From contig JAHWIC010000001.1 of the NCBI GenBank assembly GCA_019322805.1, positions 124,001 through 188,000 on the forward strand: a stretch of 64,000 bases of DNA. Direction: 5' to 3'. How positions within the stretch are numbered: position 1 is the first letter of the stretch; each line of letters starts with the position of its first letter. The DNA comes from Candidatus Woesearchaeota archaeon (GTDB lineage Archaea; Nanobdellota; Nanobdellia; Woesearchaeales; JAHWIC01). Positions 32,759 through 39,905 of this stretch are shown here, piece by piece. The notes beneath the pieces were generated by a model. That model saw only the letters and a list, made by a program, of their open reading frames with translations, was not told the origin of the DNA and ran no database searches. The translations under genes and the position numbers were made by a program.

Positions 32759-32956
32759 TTAGAATTTCTTAAACTGCGCAGCAGTATCGATTAAATCAAC
32801 ATGGCCCATGAACATTGCTCTGCAGCAATAACGTTCTAAGCCAAGTTCGTCCATTACCTTTTTGCGCTCTTCGCCATTTGCGGTCTTTTCCTTATAAGGC
32901 TCCCATAAATGGCCTATTGGTTTTCCGCAACTCCAGCATCTGATTGGTATTATCAT
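32759..32956 (-). CDS. rpoN: RNA polymerase subunit N (RPB10-like)
   Basis: 65 residues, MIIPIRCWSCGKPIGHLWEPY at the N-terminus and LERYCCRAMFMGHVDLID at the C-terminus: the CxxC...CC zinc site of RPB10/RpoN. The ATG at 32956 follows GAGAGGT by 4 bases. An upstream in-frame extension overlaps rps9 and is rejected. It sits after rps9, the usual archaeal order. Confidence 0.96.
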   Translation of the reverse strand: MIIPIRCWSCGKPIGHLWEPYKEKTANGEERKKVMDELGLERYCCRAMFMGHVDLIDTAAQFKKF

Positions 32957-32966
32957 TTTTACCTCT

Positions 32967-33362
32967 CTACCTGTATGATTTTTGTTTTTTTGCTCGTGCT
33001 TTACCACGGCAATTTGGCTTATGTGTTTCCTTCCTTCTCACATCAGCAACCAAAAAATTACGATCATAATTCAAAAATGCCTTTTCAAGCTTTTTATCAT
33101 AAGCAACCAAAGCTCTTGCTGCAGCAAGCCTTGCTGCTTCTGCCTGTGAGTTAATTCCCCCACCCATTACATCAATGCTGATGTCGACTTTGCTTAAAGT
33201 AACTCCGGCTAAAAGTAATGGCTCACGAAGCTTTAATCTTGATAACTTAGGCTTGTATTCATCCAACACTATATTATTTATTTTCACGATTCCCTTGCCT
33301 TCTTTTAAAGTAGCGCGTGCAATAGCTGTCTTTCTTTTTCCTGATTTATGGATTATTTTCAT
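32967..33362 (-). CDS. rps9: Ribosomal protein uS9
   Basis: 131 residues, 30S subunit protein. SGKRKTAIARATLKEGKGIVKINN at the N-terminus, DVMGGGINSQAEAARLAAARALV in the middle, and a basic tail ending GRARAKKQKSYR-like (GKARAKKQKSYR), with the last arginine reaching the P-site tRNA in relatives. It overlaps rpl13 by 4 bases. Confidence 0.97.
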   Translation of the reverse strand: MKIIHKSGKRKTAIARATLKEGKGIVKINNIVLDEYKPKLSRLKLREPLLLAGVTLSKVDISIDVMGGGINSQAEAARLAAARALVAYDKKLEKAFLNYDRNFLVADVRRKETHKPNCRGKARAKKQKSYR

Positions 33363-33772
33363 TTGGACCTCATTAATCTGCAGATATCTCCTGCTGTTTT
33401 GTACTTTAGATAAGGTAATTTCGAAACATTAGCTTGCTTAATTGTATCTGCCTTTTGGTCTTTAAGCTTTGCAGGAACACCGATCCAGCACTTTATATTT
33501 CTGAATGCCTTTTTTCCTCGCTCTGTTTTGTATGGAATCATCCCTCTTATTGTCCTTCTTACAAGCATGTCTGGCATTCTTGGAAAATAAGGGCCTTGAA
33601 GTGGAATTCCACGCTGTATTTTTCTTAGATAATCTTTATAGACCTGGTCTTTCTTGCCTGAGATAACTGATTTTTCGCTATTTATAATTTCTATTTTCTC
33701 ACCTAGCAAAGCCTTTTTTGCAGCGAATGATGCAAGCCTTCCTAAAATCAAGTCTGTTGCGTCTATGATCAT
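33359..33772 (-). CDS. rpl13: Ribosomal protein uL13
   Basis: 137 residues, 50S subunit. IIDATDLILGRLASFAAKKALLGEKIEIINSEKSVISG and MLVRRTIRGMIPYKTERGKKAFRNIKCWIG are typical of the archaeal/eukaryal form. It follows rpl18e by one base and overlaps rps9. Confidence 0.97.
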   Translation of the reverse strand: MIIDATDLILGRLASFAAKKALLGEKIEIINSEKSVISGKKDQVYKDYLRKIQRGIPLQGPYFPRMPDMLVRRTIRGMIPYKTERGKKAFRNIKCWIGVPAKLKDQKADTIKQANVSKLPYLKYKTAGDICRLMRSK

Positions 33773-33773
33773 T

Positions 33774-34136
33774 TTAACCGATTATCCTTATCTTTTTGCC
33801 TTTAGGGTCTTCCTTAAGCAATTCTGATATCTGGACTATTTTCGAGCCTGATTTCTGGATCTTGTCTTTGGCTGCGCCTGAAAACTTAAAAGCTGCTATC
33901 GTGAGTTTTTGATTCAGGTCTCCACCAGCAAGGACTTTTCCTGGCACAACGACTGTTTCATTCTCCTTTGCATACCTATCTATTCTTGAAAGATTTACTA
34001 TTCTTCTGTCCCTTGTAGGTCTCTCTAGATCTGTAGCTATTCTTTTCCATAAAGGAATCTTTTTCTCTATTGATTGTTTCTTCAATTCACTTATTAAACC
34101 CAAAAGACTTGGGTTTGTTGGTCCTGTTGTCTTCAT
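33774..34136 (-). CDS. rpl18e: Ribosomal protein eL18
   Basis: 120 residues, 50S subunit. KTTGPTNPSLLGLISELKK, WKRIATDLERPTRDRRIVNLSRIDRYAKENETVVVPGKVLAGGDL is the eL18 signature. First gene of the L18e-L13-S9-RpoN run. As in haloarchaea, a tRNA-Leu gene lies just upstream. Confidence 0.97.
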   Translation of the reverse strand: MKTTGPTNPSLLGLISELKKQSIEKKIPLWKRIATDLERPTRDRRIVNLSRIDRYAKENETVVVPGKVLAGGDLNQKLTIAAFKFSGAAKDKIQKSGSKIVQISELLKEDPKGKKIRIIG

Positions 34137-34153
34137 TTTGATTTATTTTTATA

Positions 34154-34208
34154 ATGCGGGAGACGGGTCTTACGAGCCATAATTCCTCCGGAATTAACGG
34201 CATTCGAA
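34154..34208 (-). pseudogene. Duplicated 3' end of tRNA-Leu(GAG)
   Basis: 55 bases identical to 34283-34337, the T-loop intron plus 3' acceptor strand of the intact tRNA-Leu(GAG), 129 bases away in the same orientation. Beyond the identity the T-stem differs (TCGGC instead of GCGGG), and no matching 5' half exists, so it is not a full tRNA. It looks like a partial duplication, possibly the scar of integration or recombination at the tRNA 3' end. Confidence 0.7.
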
Positions 34209-34241
34209 GCCGACGCAGCTGAAAAGTCAGCTGGCACCTTC

Positions 34242-34273
34242 GTGGGTTTCCTCGCTTCGCTCGTCAAGCCCAC
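34242..34273 (-). ncRNA. Internal-loop hairpin motif after tRNA-Leu(GAG)
   Basis: On the minus strand: stem GTGGG/CCCAC, internal loop CTTGACGA opposite GAGGAAA, closed by GC-GAA-GC. The same internal loop appears at 56124-56188 with a compensating stem change. It starts 10 bases downstream of the tRNA-Leu(GAG) 3' end. It may be a processing or RNA-binding signal; no known family assigned. Confidence 0.5.
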
Positions 34274-34283
34274 TTAACTATGA

Positions 34284-34429
34284 TGCGGGAGACGGGTCTT
34301 ACGAGCCATAATTCCTCCGGAATTAACGGCATTCGAACCCGCGCAGCCACTAAGGCACAAGGCCCTCAACCTTGCTCATTTGACCATTACAGCCTTAAGC
34401 AAATGCTCAAAGGTCTCTGACACCCCCGC
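34284..34429 (-). tRNA. tRNA-Leu(GAG) with D-loop and T-loop introns
   Basis: Acceptor GCGGGGG/CTCCCGC, discriminator A, anticodon arm CAAGG-TTGAGGG-CCTTG (anticodon GAG), long variable arm with GCC/GGC stem, and T-stem GCGGG/CCCGT. The raw length is 146 bases. A mature tRNA of about 84 is obtained by removing 28 bases from the D-loop (34388-34415) and 34 from the T-loop. The D-loop intron matches one in tRNA-Leu(CAA). CCA is not encoded. It lies between rpoD and rpl18e, a conserved archaeal location. Confidence 0.88.
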
Positions 34430-34441
34430 ATAAGCAGGAGT

Positions 34442-35227
34442 TTATTTTGCAATATTTGTGGCTAACTCGTCAAGCTGCTCCTTGAAAACCTTTGCAGCTT
34501 CTAAGACCATTTTCTTAGGGTCAAGCTGACCCCATGACTCTATATAAAAAACAAATTCTGTATTATCACAGTTGAGTTTTATGCCTTCATCTGCATCAGA
34601 GCATGCTTCGCATAGATGGCAGTTAAGCAATTTATCCTTGTTTATTACAAGCTTTCCTTCTTTTAGCTCAAATATGTTTACTGGGCAAGCTTCTACAACA
34701 GCCTCAGGATTTTTCACATGCCCAATCTCAATTGATGGCCTATATTTGTAATAAACCAAGCCTGGGCTCCACTTCATATGTTCCTTGCCTTGACCTAGCA
34801 CTGCTGTTGCCTCTATTTCTATATCCTGTCCCTTAAGCAGCTTCACTATAGGAAGCTTAGGATGAACTGGCTTTATTGCTGAATCCTTTGACTTTATGTC
34901 TGAAGCGTAAACCACAGCAGGACCTTTTGCCTTCAAGGTCATCTTAAGCTGGCATCTTGCACAGCCTTCACCCTTGCACTTGCATTTTTCTGGTAGATTG
35001 TATGACTTAATGTCTGTTGTTAGAGGTATCAAGCCAAGCCTATGCGCTACCATCTCGTCGTATAGGATTGAGTTGTTTTTTCTTAACTCAACATTCTCAA
35101 TCGCCATTACAGGCACTTCTTCTGATGTCAACCTACGTAAAGCATTCGCAAAGGCTGGTGTTGATCCCTTTAAAATAAAAGATAATTTTCCAGCTTCTTT
35201 GTCCTTTTCGAGCATTCGTATTTCCAT
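34442..35227 (-). CDS. rpoD: RNA polymerase subunit D
   Basis: 261 residues, archaeal homologue of RPB3/alpha. ANALRRLTSEEVPVMAIENVELRKNNS is the dimerisation domain. Domain 2 has CKCKGEGCARC. A ferredoxin-like insert carries CPVNIFELKEGK and NCHLCEAC, supplying four cysteines for one [4Fe-4S] cluster, as in many archaeal D subunits. The start overlaps the rps11 stop by one base. It is followed by tRNA-Leu(GAG). Confidence 0.97.
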   Translation of the reverse strand: MEIRMLEKDKEAGKLSFILKGSTPAFANALRRLTSEEVPVMAIENVELRKNNSILYDEMVAHRLGLIPLTTDIKSYNLPEKCKCKGEGCARCQLKMTLKAKGPAVVYASDIKSKDSAIKPVHPKLPIVKLLKGQDIEIEATAVLGQGKEHMKWSPGLVYYKYRPSIEIGHVKNPEAVVEACPVNIFELKEGKLVINKDKLLNCHLCEACSDADEGIKLNCDNTEFVFYIESWGQLDPKKMVLEAAKVFKEQLDELATNIAK

Positions 35228-35628
35228 TATACCCTTCTACCCCTCCTTGCATCTTTTTTTCTGCAACCATCATGAGGTACAGGAGTGACATCCTCTATTA
35301 TGCCGATGCGCAAGCCCATTCTTGATAAAGCCCTCACAGCAGCTTGAGCGCCAGGTCCTGGGTTATTTGGGCCGTTATGGCCGCCAGGAGCCCTTATCTT
35401 AACATGAATTGCATTGATCCCTTTTTCAAGAGCTGTTTCTGCAGCCCTTTTTGCAGCAGTCATTGCAGCTGTTGGTGATGATTCCATTCTATCTGATTTT
35501 ACAACCATTCCTCCAGAAGCCATTGCAAGGGTTTCTGTTCCAGTGATATCAGTAATATGGATTATTGTGTTATTGTAAGAGGCATATATGTGTGCAATAC
35601 CCCATCTAGCTCCTTCATACCTTGGCAT
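35227..35628 (-). CDS. rps11: Ribosomal protein uS11
   Basis: 133 residues, 30S platform protein. [36 protein letters not shown] and [31 protein letters not shown], then the [13 protein letters not shown] end, are diagnostic. It lies between rps4 and rpoD. Confidence 0.98.
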   Translation of the reverse strand: MPRYEGARWGIAHIYASYNNTIIHITDITGTETLAMASGGMVVKSDRMESSPTAAMTAAKRAAETALEKGINAIHVKIRAPGGHNGPNNPGPGAQAAVRALSRMGLRIGIIEDVTPVPHDGCRKKDARRGRRV

Positions 35629-35630
35629 TC

Positions 35631-36308
35631 TTATTTCTCCTCCTTAGTTTCTTCCTTCTTCTCTTTTGGTTTTTTCTCTTCTTTTGATTCCTTTTTCTCT
35701 TCCTTCTTTTTTTCACTCTTAGCCCTTCTCTTCCTTCCTTGTTTCTTCTTTGGAGATTTCTTTTTTTCTTCTTCTTTTTTGGCTGGCTTTTTTTCTTCAA
35801 CAGCCCTTTCTGGATGATCAGGATTTGATAGTGCAGATCCAGTTCCAAAATTTATTGAAGCTTCTTCATCCCTTGATACAAGATAAGAAGGTGAGGTGAT
35901 GTTCTTACCACCAACGTAGACGTGGTTATGGCTTATGAATTGTCTTGCTTGCTTTACTGATCTTGCCAGGTTTCTCTTGAAAACCAATGTCTGTAGTCTT
36001 CTGTTCATTATATCCTTAAGGGTTATTGTCAATACATCCTCAAGTTTTGAATCCTTTTCAAGCAAAGCCAATGAATATAATTTTGCTAAGAGTTGAGCTC
36101 TTTCAATCTCAGACTGTTTTGTTTGAATGGTGGTTAGTTTCTTTGCTTGCTCATAGAATTTCTTTAGGATGGAATTCATCTTCCATATCTCACGCTTATT
36201 CTTCAGGCCATATTCTTTAAAAAGGGTCTTTTCCTCGTCTATCCTGCTCTTCTGCCAGGGGTGAGTTGGAGGATAGAACTTCTTTTTCTGTTTCTTTATA
36301 TCTCCCAT
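35631..36308 (-). CDS. rps4: Ribosomal protein uS4 with long charged tail
   Basis: 225 residues; archaeal uS4 is usually about 170-180. The S4 RNA-binding domain is normal ([23 protein letters not shown], about residues 117-139). From about residue 165 a Lys/Glu-rich low-complexity tail extends to the end. Similar tails occur on ScpB and the MBL protein here. Two bases separate it from rps11 and rps13. Confidence 0.95.
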   Translation of the reverse strand: MGDIKKQKKKFYPPTHPWQKSRIDEEKTLFKEYGLKNKREIWKMNSILKKFYEQAKKLTTIQTKQSEIERAQLLAKLYSLALLEKDSKLEDVLTITLKDIMNRRLQTLVFKRNLARSVKQARQFISHNHVYVGGKNITSPSYLVSRDEEASINFGTGSALSNPDHPERAVEEKKPAKKEEEKKKSPKKKQGRKRRAKSEKKKEEKKESKEEKKPKEKKEETKEEK

Positions 36309-36310
36309 TT

Positions 36311-36793
36311 TTATACCCTACCTGCCTTTGTTCCTGCTTTCTTCTTTACGCCAAGAGATACCTTGCCCTTGTTTTTCCTGAAGTTTGATTTTGTACGCTG
36401 GCCTCTTACCGGCAATCCGTAAGCATGCCTCATTCCTCTGTAGCATCTTATCTTCTTAAGGATCTTTATGTCTGTTTCATGCTGGAATTTCAGGTTGCCA
36501 GTAAGCAAATGCTTTGATGTACCGTCATCAAGGTCTTTCCTTCTATTGAGCAGCCATTCAGGCAAATTAAATTTTGATGGGCTGTCTATTATGTCACTTA
36601 GTTTTTTTATCTCTGAGTCATTTAGGTTGCCTGCTTTTTTAGTATGACTGATGCCTGATACATTGCATACAGCATTTGAGAACATGAAGCTAACTCCTTT
36701 TATCTTTCTAAGAGCCTGCAAAATAGGTTTATTTCCATCTAGGTCTGTGTTTGCAATACGTATTATGTGCTTGAAATCCTTTTCTTCTGGCAT
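36311..36793 (-). CDS. rps13: Ribosomal protein uS13
   Basis: 160 residues, 30S head protein contacting the P-site tRNA. KHIIRIANTDLDGNKPILQALRKIKGVSFMFSNAVC at the N-terminus and IRCYRGMRHAYGLPVRGQRTKSNFRKNKGK at the C-terminus. First gene of the S13-S4-S11-RpoD unit. A TATA-like CTTTATAAATCG lies upstream at about 36873-36884. Confidence 0.97.
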   Translation of the reverse strand: MPEEKDFKHIIRIANTDLDGNKPILQALRKIKGVSFMFSNAVCNVSGISHTKKAGNLNDSEIKKLSDIIDSPSKFNLPEWLLNRRKDLDDGTSKHLLTGNLKFQHETDIKILKKIRCYRGMRHAYGLPVRGQRTKSNFRKNKGKVSLGVKKKAGTKAGRV

Positions 36794-36919
36794 TTTGTTA
36801 TTATGGCTTATAGAATTCTAAGAGAACCCTACAAGCGCTATTCACTCGGGTTTTATGTTGGGAACTCTGGGCGATTTATAAAGGTTATGATTAATCAGAG
36901 TTGACGCTGTTAATTAAAA

Positions 36920-36972
36920 TACATACATTGTGTGTAAAAGAAGGTTATATAAGATTACATACACTGTGTGTA
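36920..36972. promoter_or_regulatory. Twin 17-bp palindromes flanking a TATA box
   Basis: TACATACATTGTGTGTA (36920-36936) and TACATACACTGTGTGTA (36956-36972) flank GGTTATATAAG (36943-36951). Half-sites are TACAYACA in inverted order around one central base. A third site with the same half-sites occurs at 49765-49781, again upstream of a tRNA gene. This has the look of an operator for a dimeric regulator; the regulator is not known. Confidence 0.6.
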
Positions 36973-36984
36973 TTGGTGACTTGT

Positions 36985-37020
36985 ATGAGTAAAATTTATA
37001 AGGTACCTAAGAACACTTAA
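36985..37020 (+). CDS. Possible 11-residue ORF before tRNA-His
   Basis: ATG at 36985 and TAA at 37018-37020 encode MSKIYKVPKNT. GGTGA (36975-36979) sits 5 bases upstream, an ideal archaeal ribosome-binding site, and the flanked TATA box above would place the start near 36975. The tRNA-His TATA box lies within this ORF. It may be a remnant of a lost gene or a regulatory micro-ORF. Confidence 0.3.
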   Translation: MSKIYKVPKNT

Positions 37021-37027
37021 CTGTTAT

Positions 37028-37136
37028 GGTGGCCATGGTGTAGCTCGGCAGCACTGGAGACACGTTTTAAACGCTTCAATGTGGTATGCCATGCAGAAAT
37101 CTCCTAGGGCGAGTTCAAATCTCGCTGGCCACCCCA
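37028..37136 (+). tRNA. tRNA-His with interrupted anticodon loop
   Basis: Acceptor GTGGCCA/TGGCCAC, extra G at -1 (37028) facing C73 (37133), and encoded CCA (37134-37136). The G-1:C73 pair is specific to tRNA-His. D-arm GTG/CAC with GG in the loop; T-arm GCGAG-TTCAAAT-CTCGC. The anticodon stem GGAGA/TCTCC encloses 39 bases instead of 7; a TGTG lies inside, so the mature loop needs the GTG anticodon recovered by removing 32 bases, probably as two introns. TATA-like TTTATAAG at 36995-37002. Confidence 0.75.
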
Positions 37137-37137
37137 T

Positions 37138-37641
37138 TTATTTCTTAATGCTCATAATCTTTGTTGACAGATAAGGGAGAAGTAAAGCAACAGTATAAAC
37201 AATTGCAATTGTTAATGGCTGCTGCTGTGTTTTTAGTCCTGCTGCTATGATCAAATTCTTAGTGAACATTGTCATATAAACAATAGATACTACAGCAAGG
37301 GATAGTATAGAAAAGATAGCAAACACGTGGTGTTTAGTTACAATATGCTCTATATCGTGAATAATATGGTCTATGAAAAGGCCTAAAGCTATACCTAAGA
37401 TTGCTGCGACTGAATACAAGGCAAATCCAGTAAAAAAGAACATAAATGGAACCAGGATTACTGAGGCAACAAGATTGCCGATAATTGCTATTGCAAGAAA
37501 AAGCCAGTAGACAGATCTATCAAGGAATTTTACAAAAGGAGTTTTTTTCTCTTTTGCTTCTTTTGTTATTTTGGATAACCTCTCTATCTCTTCTAAGGTC
37601 CACCCCTTTTTCAGCAGTTTGTGGTGAAGATGTTTAGTCAT
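37138..37641 (-). CDS. Unknown four-helix membrane protein
   Basis: 167 residues. The cytosolic N-terminal part (LLKKGWTLEEIERLSKITKEAKEKK) is followed by about four membrane helices. HIIHDIEHIVTKHH in the middle is histidine-rich. The gene overlaps the MinD-like gene by 8 bases and ends directly against the tRNA-His 3' end. Likely translated with the MinD-like ATPase; function unknown. Confidence 0.65.
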   Translation of the reverse strand: MTKHLHHKLLKKGWTLEEIERLSKITKEAKEKKTPFVKFLDRSVYWLFLAIAIIGNLVASVILVPFMFFFTGFALYSVAAILGIALGLFIDHIIHDIEHIVTKHHVFAIFSILSLAVVSIVYMTMFTKNLIIAAGLKTQQQPLTIAIVYTVALLLPYLSTKIMSIKK

Positions 37642-38338
37642 TTTGTAAAAGCTCTGCTAATCTTTTAAACTCAAGAGAAGCTGGGCTGTCTGGATGCGTG
37701 AATACAACTGGATTTTTCGTTAGCAAGGATTCTCTAACATTCTTGTCTTCCGGTACTATGCTGATTATGGGCCTGTTCATTATGGATTTTATCCTGCTTA
37801 ATGGGATGTCCTGTTTATTTCCTGTAACTTTATTTAGGACCACACCAGTAACAACTGAGCCAAGCTGTTCAGCAAGAGCAGCTGTCCTTATGGCTTCGTT
37901 AATTGCGCCATGGTCAGGATTTGTTACTATGAGTGTTTCATCGGCACTTTTCAGGACAGACCTTACTTCATTTCCAAGACCAGCCCCAAGGTCAATTATA
38001 ACCACCTCAGCCTTGCCAATAAGCTTAATCATGGCATTTCCAATATTCCTTGAAAGACCTGCATCTAAATGTAAAGAACCATTTGAAGGGATTAACCCCA
38101 TTCCACTTGGATGCAGATAGATTGTGTCTGCTATATTTTTAGTTCCATTTAGCACTTCAGTAAGGCCATGAAGCTCTTGAGGAAAACCAAGGTACAGGCT
38201 GACGTTTGGCTGCGTAAGATTGCCGTCAACAACCAGAACCTTTAAGCCAAGATTATTTAATGCAATCCCAAGATTAATGGCTGTAGTTGTTTTTCCTGTA
38301 CCGCCTTTTCCAGAAGCAATAGCTATGAACCTAGTCAT
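37634..38338 (-). CDS. MinD/ParA-family ATPase
   Basis: 234 residues from the ATG at 38338. The deviant Walker A motif ASGKGGTGKTTTAINLG (about residues 6-22), LVVDGNLTQPN, VIIDLGAGLGNEV and TNPDHGAINEA define the MinD/SIMIBI group. It lies in one tight operon with two helical proteins upstream and a membrane protein downstream, suggesting a membrane-positioned ATPase. Its exact role, such as chromosome or protein placement, cannot be read from the sequence. Confidence 0.85.
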   Translation of the reverse strand: MTRFIAIASGKGGTGKTTTAINLGIALNNLGLKVLVVDGNLTQPNVSLYLGFPQELHGLTEVLNGTKNIADTIYLHPSGMGLIPSNGSLHLDAGLSRNIGNAMIKLIGKAEVVIIDLGAGLGNEVRSVLKSADETLIVTNPDHGAINEAIRTAALAEQLGSVVTGVVLNKVTGNKQDIPLSRIKSIMNRPIISIVPEDKNVRESLLTKNPVVFTHPDSPASLEFKRLAELLQND

Positions 38339-38816
38339 CTTTTTTTCCAATAATCAAATCAGTTATATAGTTTATAAATTCTTTTGTTTCTTTATAGTAT
38401 TCTTCCAATTTGTCTATATCTATTTCAAGATTTGTATTATTATCAAAGATTGTTGTCATAGTGACATGTCGCCTGTACTCCTCTCTTTTTGTATAATCTG
38501 TTTTCATCACTCTTCTCAATAATAGATAAAATTCAAGGCCTTTTTTCAGATAGTCATCAGCAAATTTCTTTTCCAGGAGTTCTACCTTCATTCCTGGGTT
38601 TGATGGATAATCCTTGATCTTTTTCTTTGATTTCAAGTGCATAAGAAGCGCCAATACTCCGCAGTCATATGTGTTTATTATCCGCGCAACTGTATTTCTA
38701 ATCACATCTACTGTCCTTGTATATTTCAGGCTTACATATATCAGATGGTCTACTCTTCTTAATTCGCTTCTTGCGGCATGCAGTTGTTCTTCCACATCCG
38801 GGTCTATTTTTGCCAT
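38331..38816 (-). CDS. Unknown helical protein (HEPN-like appearance)
   Basis: 161 residues, almost entirely helical, starting MAKIDPDVEEQLHAARSELRR. No motif certain enough to name; an RxxxxH-type HEPN catalytic motif is not clear. Size and layout resemble the next upstream gene, so the two may be distant paralogues. It overlaps the MinD-like gene by 8 bases. Confidence 0.6.
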   Translation of the reverse strand: MAKIDPDVEEQLHAARSELRRVDHLIYVSLKYTRTVDVIRNTVARIINTYDCGVLALLMHLKSKKKIKDYPSNPGMKVELLEKKFADDYLKKGLEFYLLLRRVMKTDYTKREEYRRHVTMTTIFDNNTNLEIDIDKLEEYYKETKEFINYITDLIIGKKDD

Positions 38817-38817
38817 T

Positions 38818-39300
38818 TTAGTTTGTTGCTGGTTTGTTTTTTACTAATTTTGATATTGCATCCAGAAAAGACTTTGCTCCTGTGAGGTATTTGTTTATCT
38901 TATCTGCTGAGATTGCTTTCATGTCATAATTATCTGAGCATATAACAAAGCAGCCCTTTCTTGTAAATTCAACAGGGCTTTTCCTATGCTCTACAATTAT
39001 ATCCTTAACTTCCTCTAAAATGCTTACATGCTCTTTTTTTATTTTGTATTTGTCTACAAGTCTTGATCTGAACATGTTAAACTTTGATGCAAAGTTATCA
39101 TGGAACGGAGGAATACTCTTTAATGCTCTCTCATAGTAAAGCAGAGATGCCATAGCATTTGTCATGCCAAGGAATATATTATCCATAACAGCTAAAAGAA
39201 GTTTTGTGTCTTTGACAAGAGGGTATGATTGTGTTAATATATGATCTGCGGTTTTAAGCTTTTTTGCTGCCTCCTCTTTTAACTCCAGAAACTTCTCCAT
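38818..39300 (-). CDS. Unknown helical protein, possible paralogue of its neighbour
   Basis: 160 residues, mostly helical (ADHILTQSYPLVKDTKLLLAVMDNIFLGMTNAMASLLYYERAL at about 18-60). That stretch resembles VDHLIYVSLKYTRTVDVIRNTVARI in the adjacent protein. HEPN-type fold is suggested by length and helix pattern only. One base separates it from the next gene, in one operon with the MinD-like ATPase. Confidence 0.6.
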   Translation of the reverse strand: MEKFLELKEEAAKKLKTADHILTQSYPLVKDTKLLLAVMDNIFLGMTNAMASLLYYERALKSIPPFHDNFASKFNMFRSRLVDKYKIKKEHVSILEEVKDIIVEHRKSPVEFTRKGCFVICSDNYDMKAISADKINKYLTGAKSFLDAISKLVKNKPATN

Positions 39301-39362
39301 ATAAGTATAGTAGATGTAAAGTATAAAAAGTTTTTCTTGAAAAGGGCGTCAATTCCGAGAAT

Positions 39363-39701
39363 TTACTTCTTAAGCTCCATTATTGCTGCAGCAAGGTCTC
39401 CATCATGCTTTTCTATCGCTTCTTTAGCTGCATTTTCATCAACGCCTGTTTGTTCCATCACTGTTTTTATGTCATCCTCATTTATTTCCGGCTTTGTAGA
39501 AATTGATTCCTCGCGAGCTTCACCAGCAACCTGGTATGTTTGCTGGCCCATCATGTTTACTTTTGAAACTGATGGATTTTCTATGATTATGTTTTTGTCT
39601 TCGCATTTTATTATGACTTCTGTTGCAGGGATTTCTACCTGTTGTATGCCCATTCTTTTCATGGCCTGCTGCATTTTCCTTGGATTCATTCCTGGGAACA
39701 T
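39363..39701 (-). CDS. nac: Nascent polypeptide-associated complex protein (NAC alpha-like)
   Basis: 112 residues from the ATG at 39701 (AGGTG 6 bases upstream): MFPGMNPRKMQQAMKRMGIQ, then the NAC beta-barrel VIIKCEDKNIIIENPSVSKVNMMGQQTYQVAG, and a C-terminal UBA domain (DIKTVMEQTGVDENAAKEAIEKHDGDLAAAIMEL). Archaeal NAC homodimers bind nascent chains at the ribosome. It follows secG. Confidence 0.95.
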   Translation of the reverse strand: MFPGMNPRKMQQAMKRMGIQQVEIPATEVIIKCEDKNIIIENPSVSKVNMMGQQTYQVAGEAREESISTKPEINEDDIKTVMEQTGVDENAAKEAIEKHDGDLAAAIMELKK

Positions 39702-39711
39702 AAGAAACACC

Positions 39712-39885
39712 TTATAATCCAAACATTGCGGCACCAAATGTATAAAGAATTGCCATTAGAATTATAACTGCTATAATAAGAACAACTATATGGCCTGGCT
39801 TGAATTCCAGCTTTGATTTATACTCGTCAAAATATCTTACTAAGCCCCCCATTCCGGATGGCATTCGCATTTTTTCTTGTCCCAT
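39712..39885 (-). CDS. secG: Sec61-beta/SecG protein translocase subunit
   Basis: 57 residues: MGQEKMRMPSGMGGLVRYFDEYKSKLEFKPGHIV followed by one membrane helix (VVLIIAVIILMAILYTFGAAMFG). This is the classic archaeal Sec-beta layout, a tail-anchored partner of SecYE. Start chosen at 39885, behind GTGAT. Cotranscribed with NAC; the RNase P RNA lies just upstream. Confidence 0.93.
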   Translation of the reverse strand: MGQEKMRMPSGMGGLVRYFDEYKSKLEFKPGHIVVLIIAVIILMAILYTFGAAMFGL

Positions 39886-39905
39886 TATCATCACGTAAAA
39901 AAGTT

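Noticed and set aside
32957..33007. 17-residue N-terminal extension of RpoN
   Set aside because: It overlaps rps9, while the ATG at 32956 has a ribosome-binding site and the family-typical MIIPIRCWSCG start.
34154..34337. Direct repeat considered as a CRISPR array
   Set aside because: Only two copies, one of them within an intact tRNA, and no cas genes.
35615..35848. 77-residue Lys/Arg-rich ORF on the minus strand
   Set aside because: It is a frame-shifted shadow of the Lys/Glu tail of uS4.
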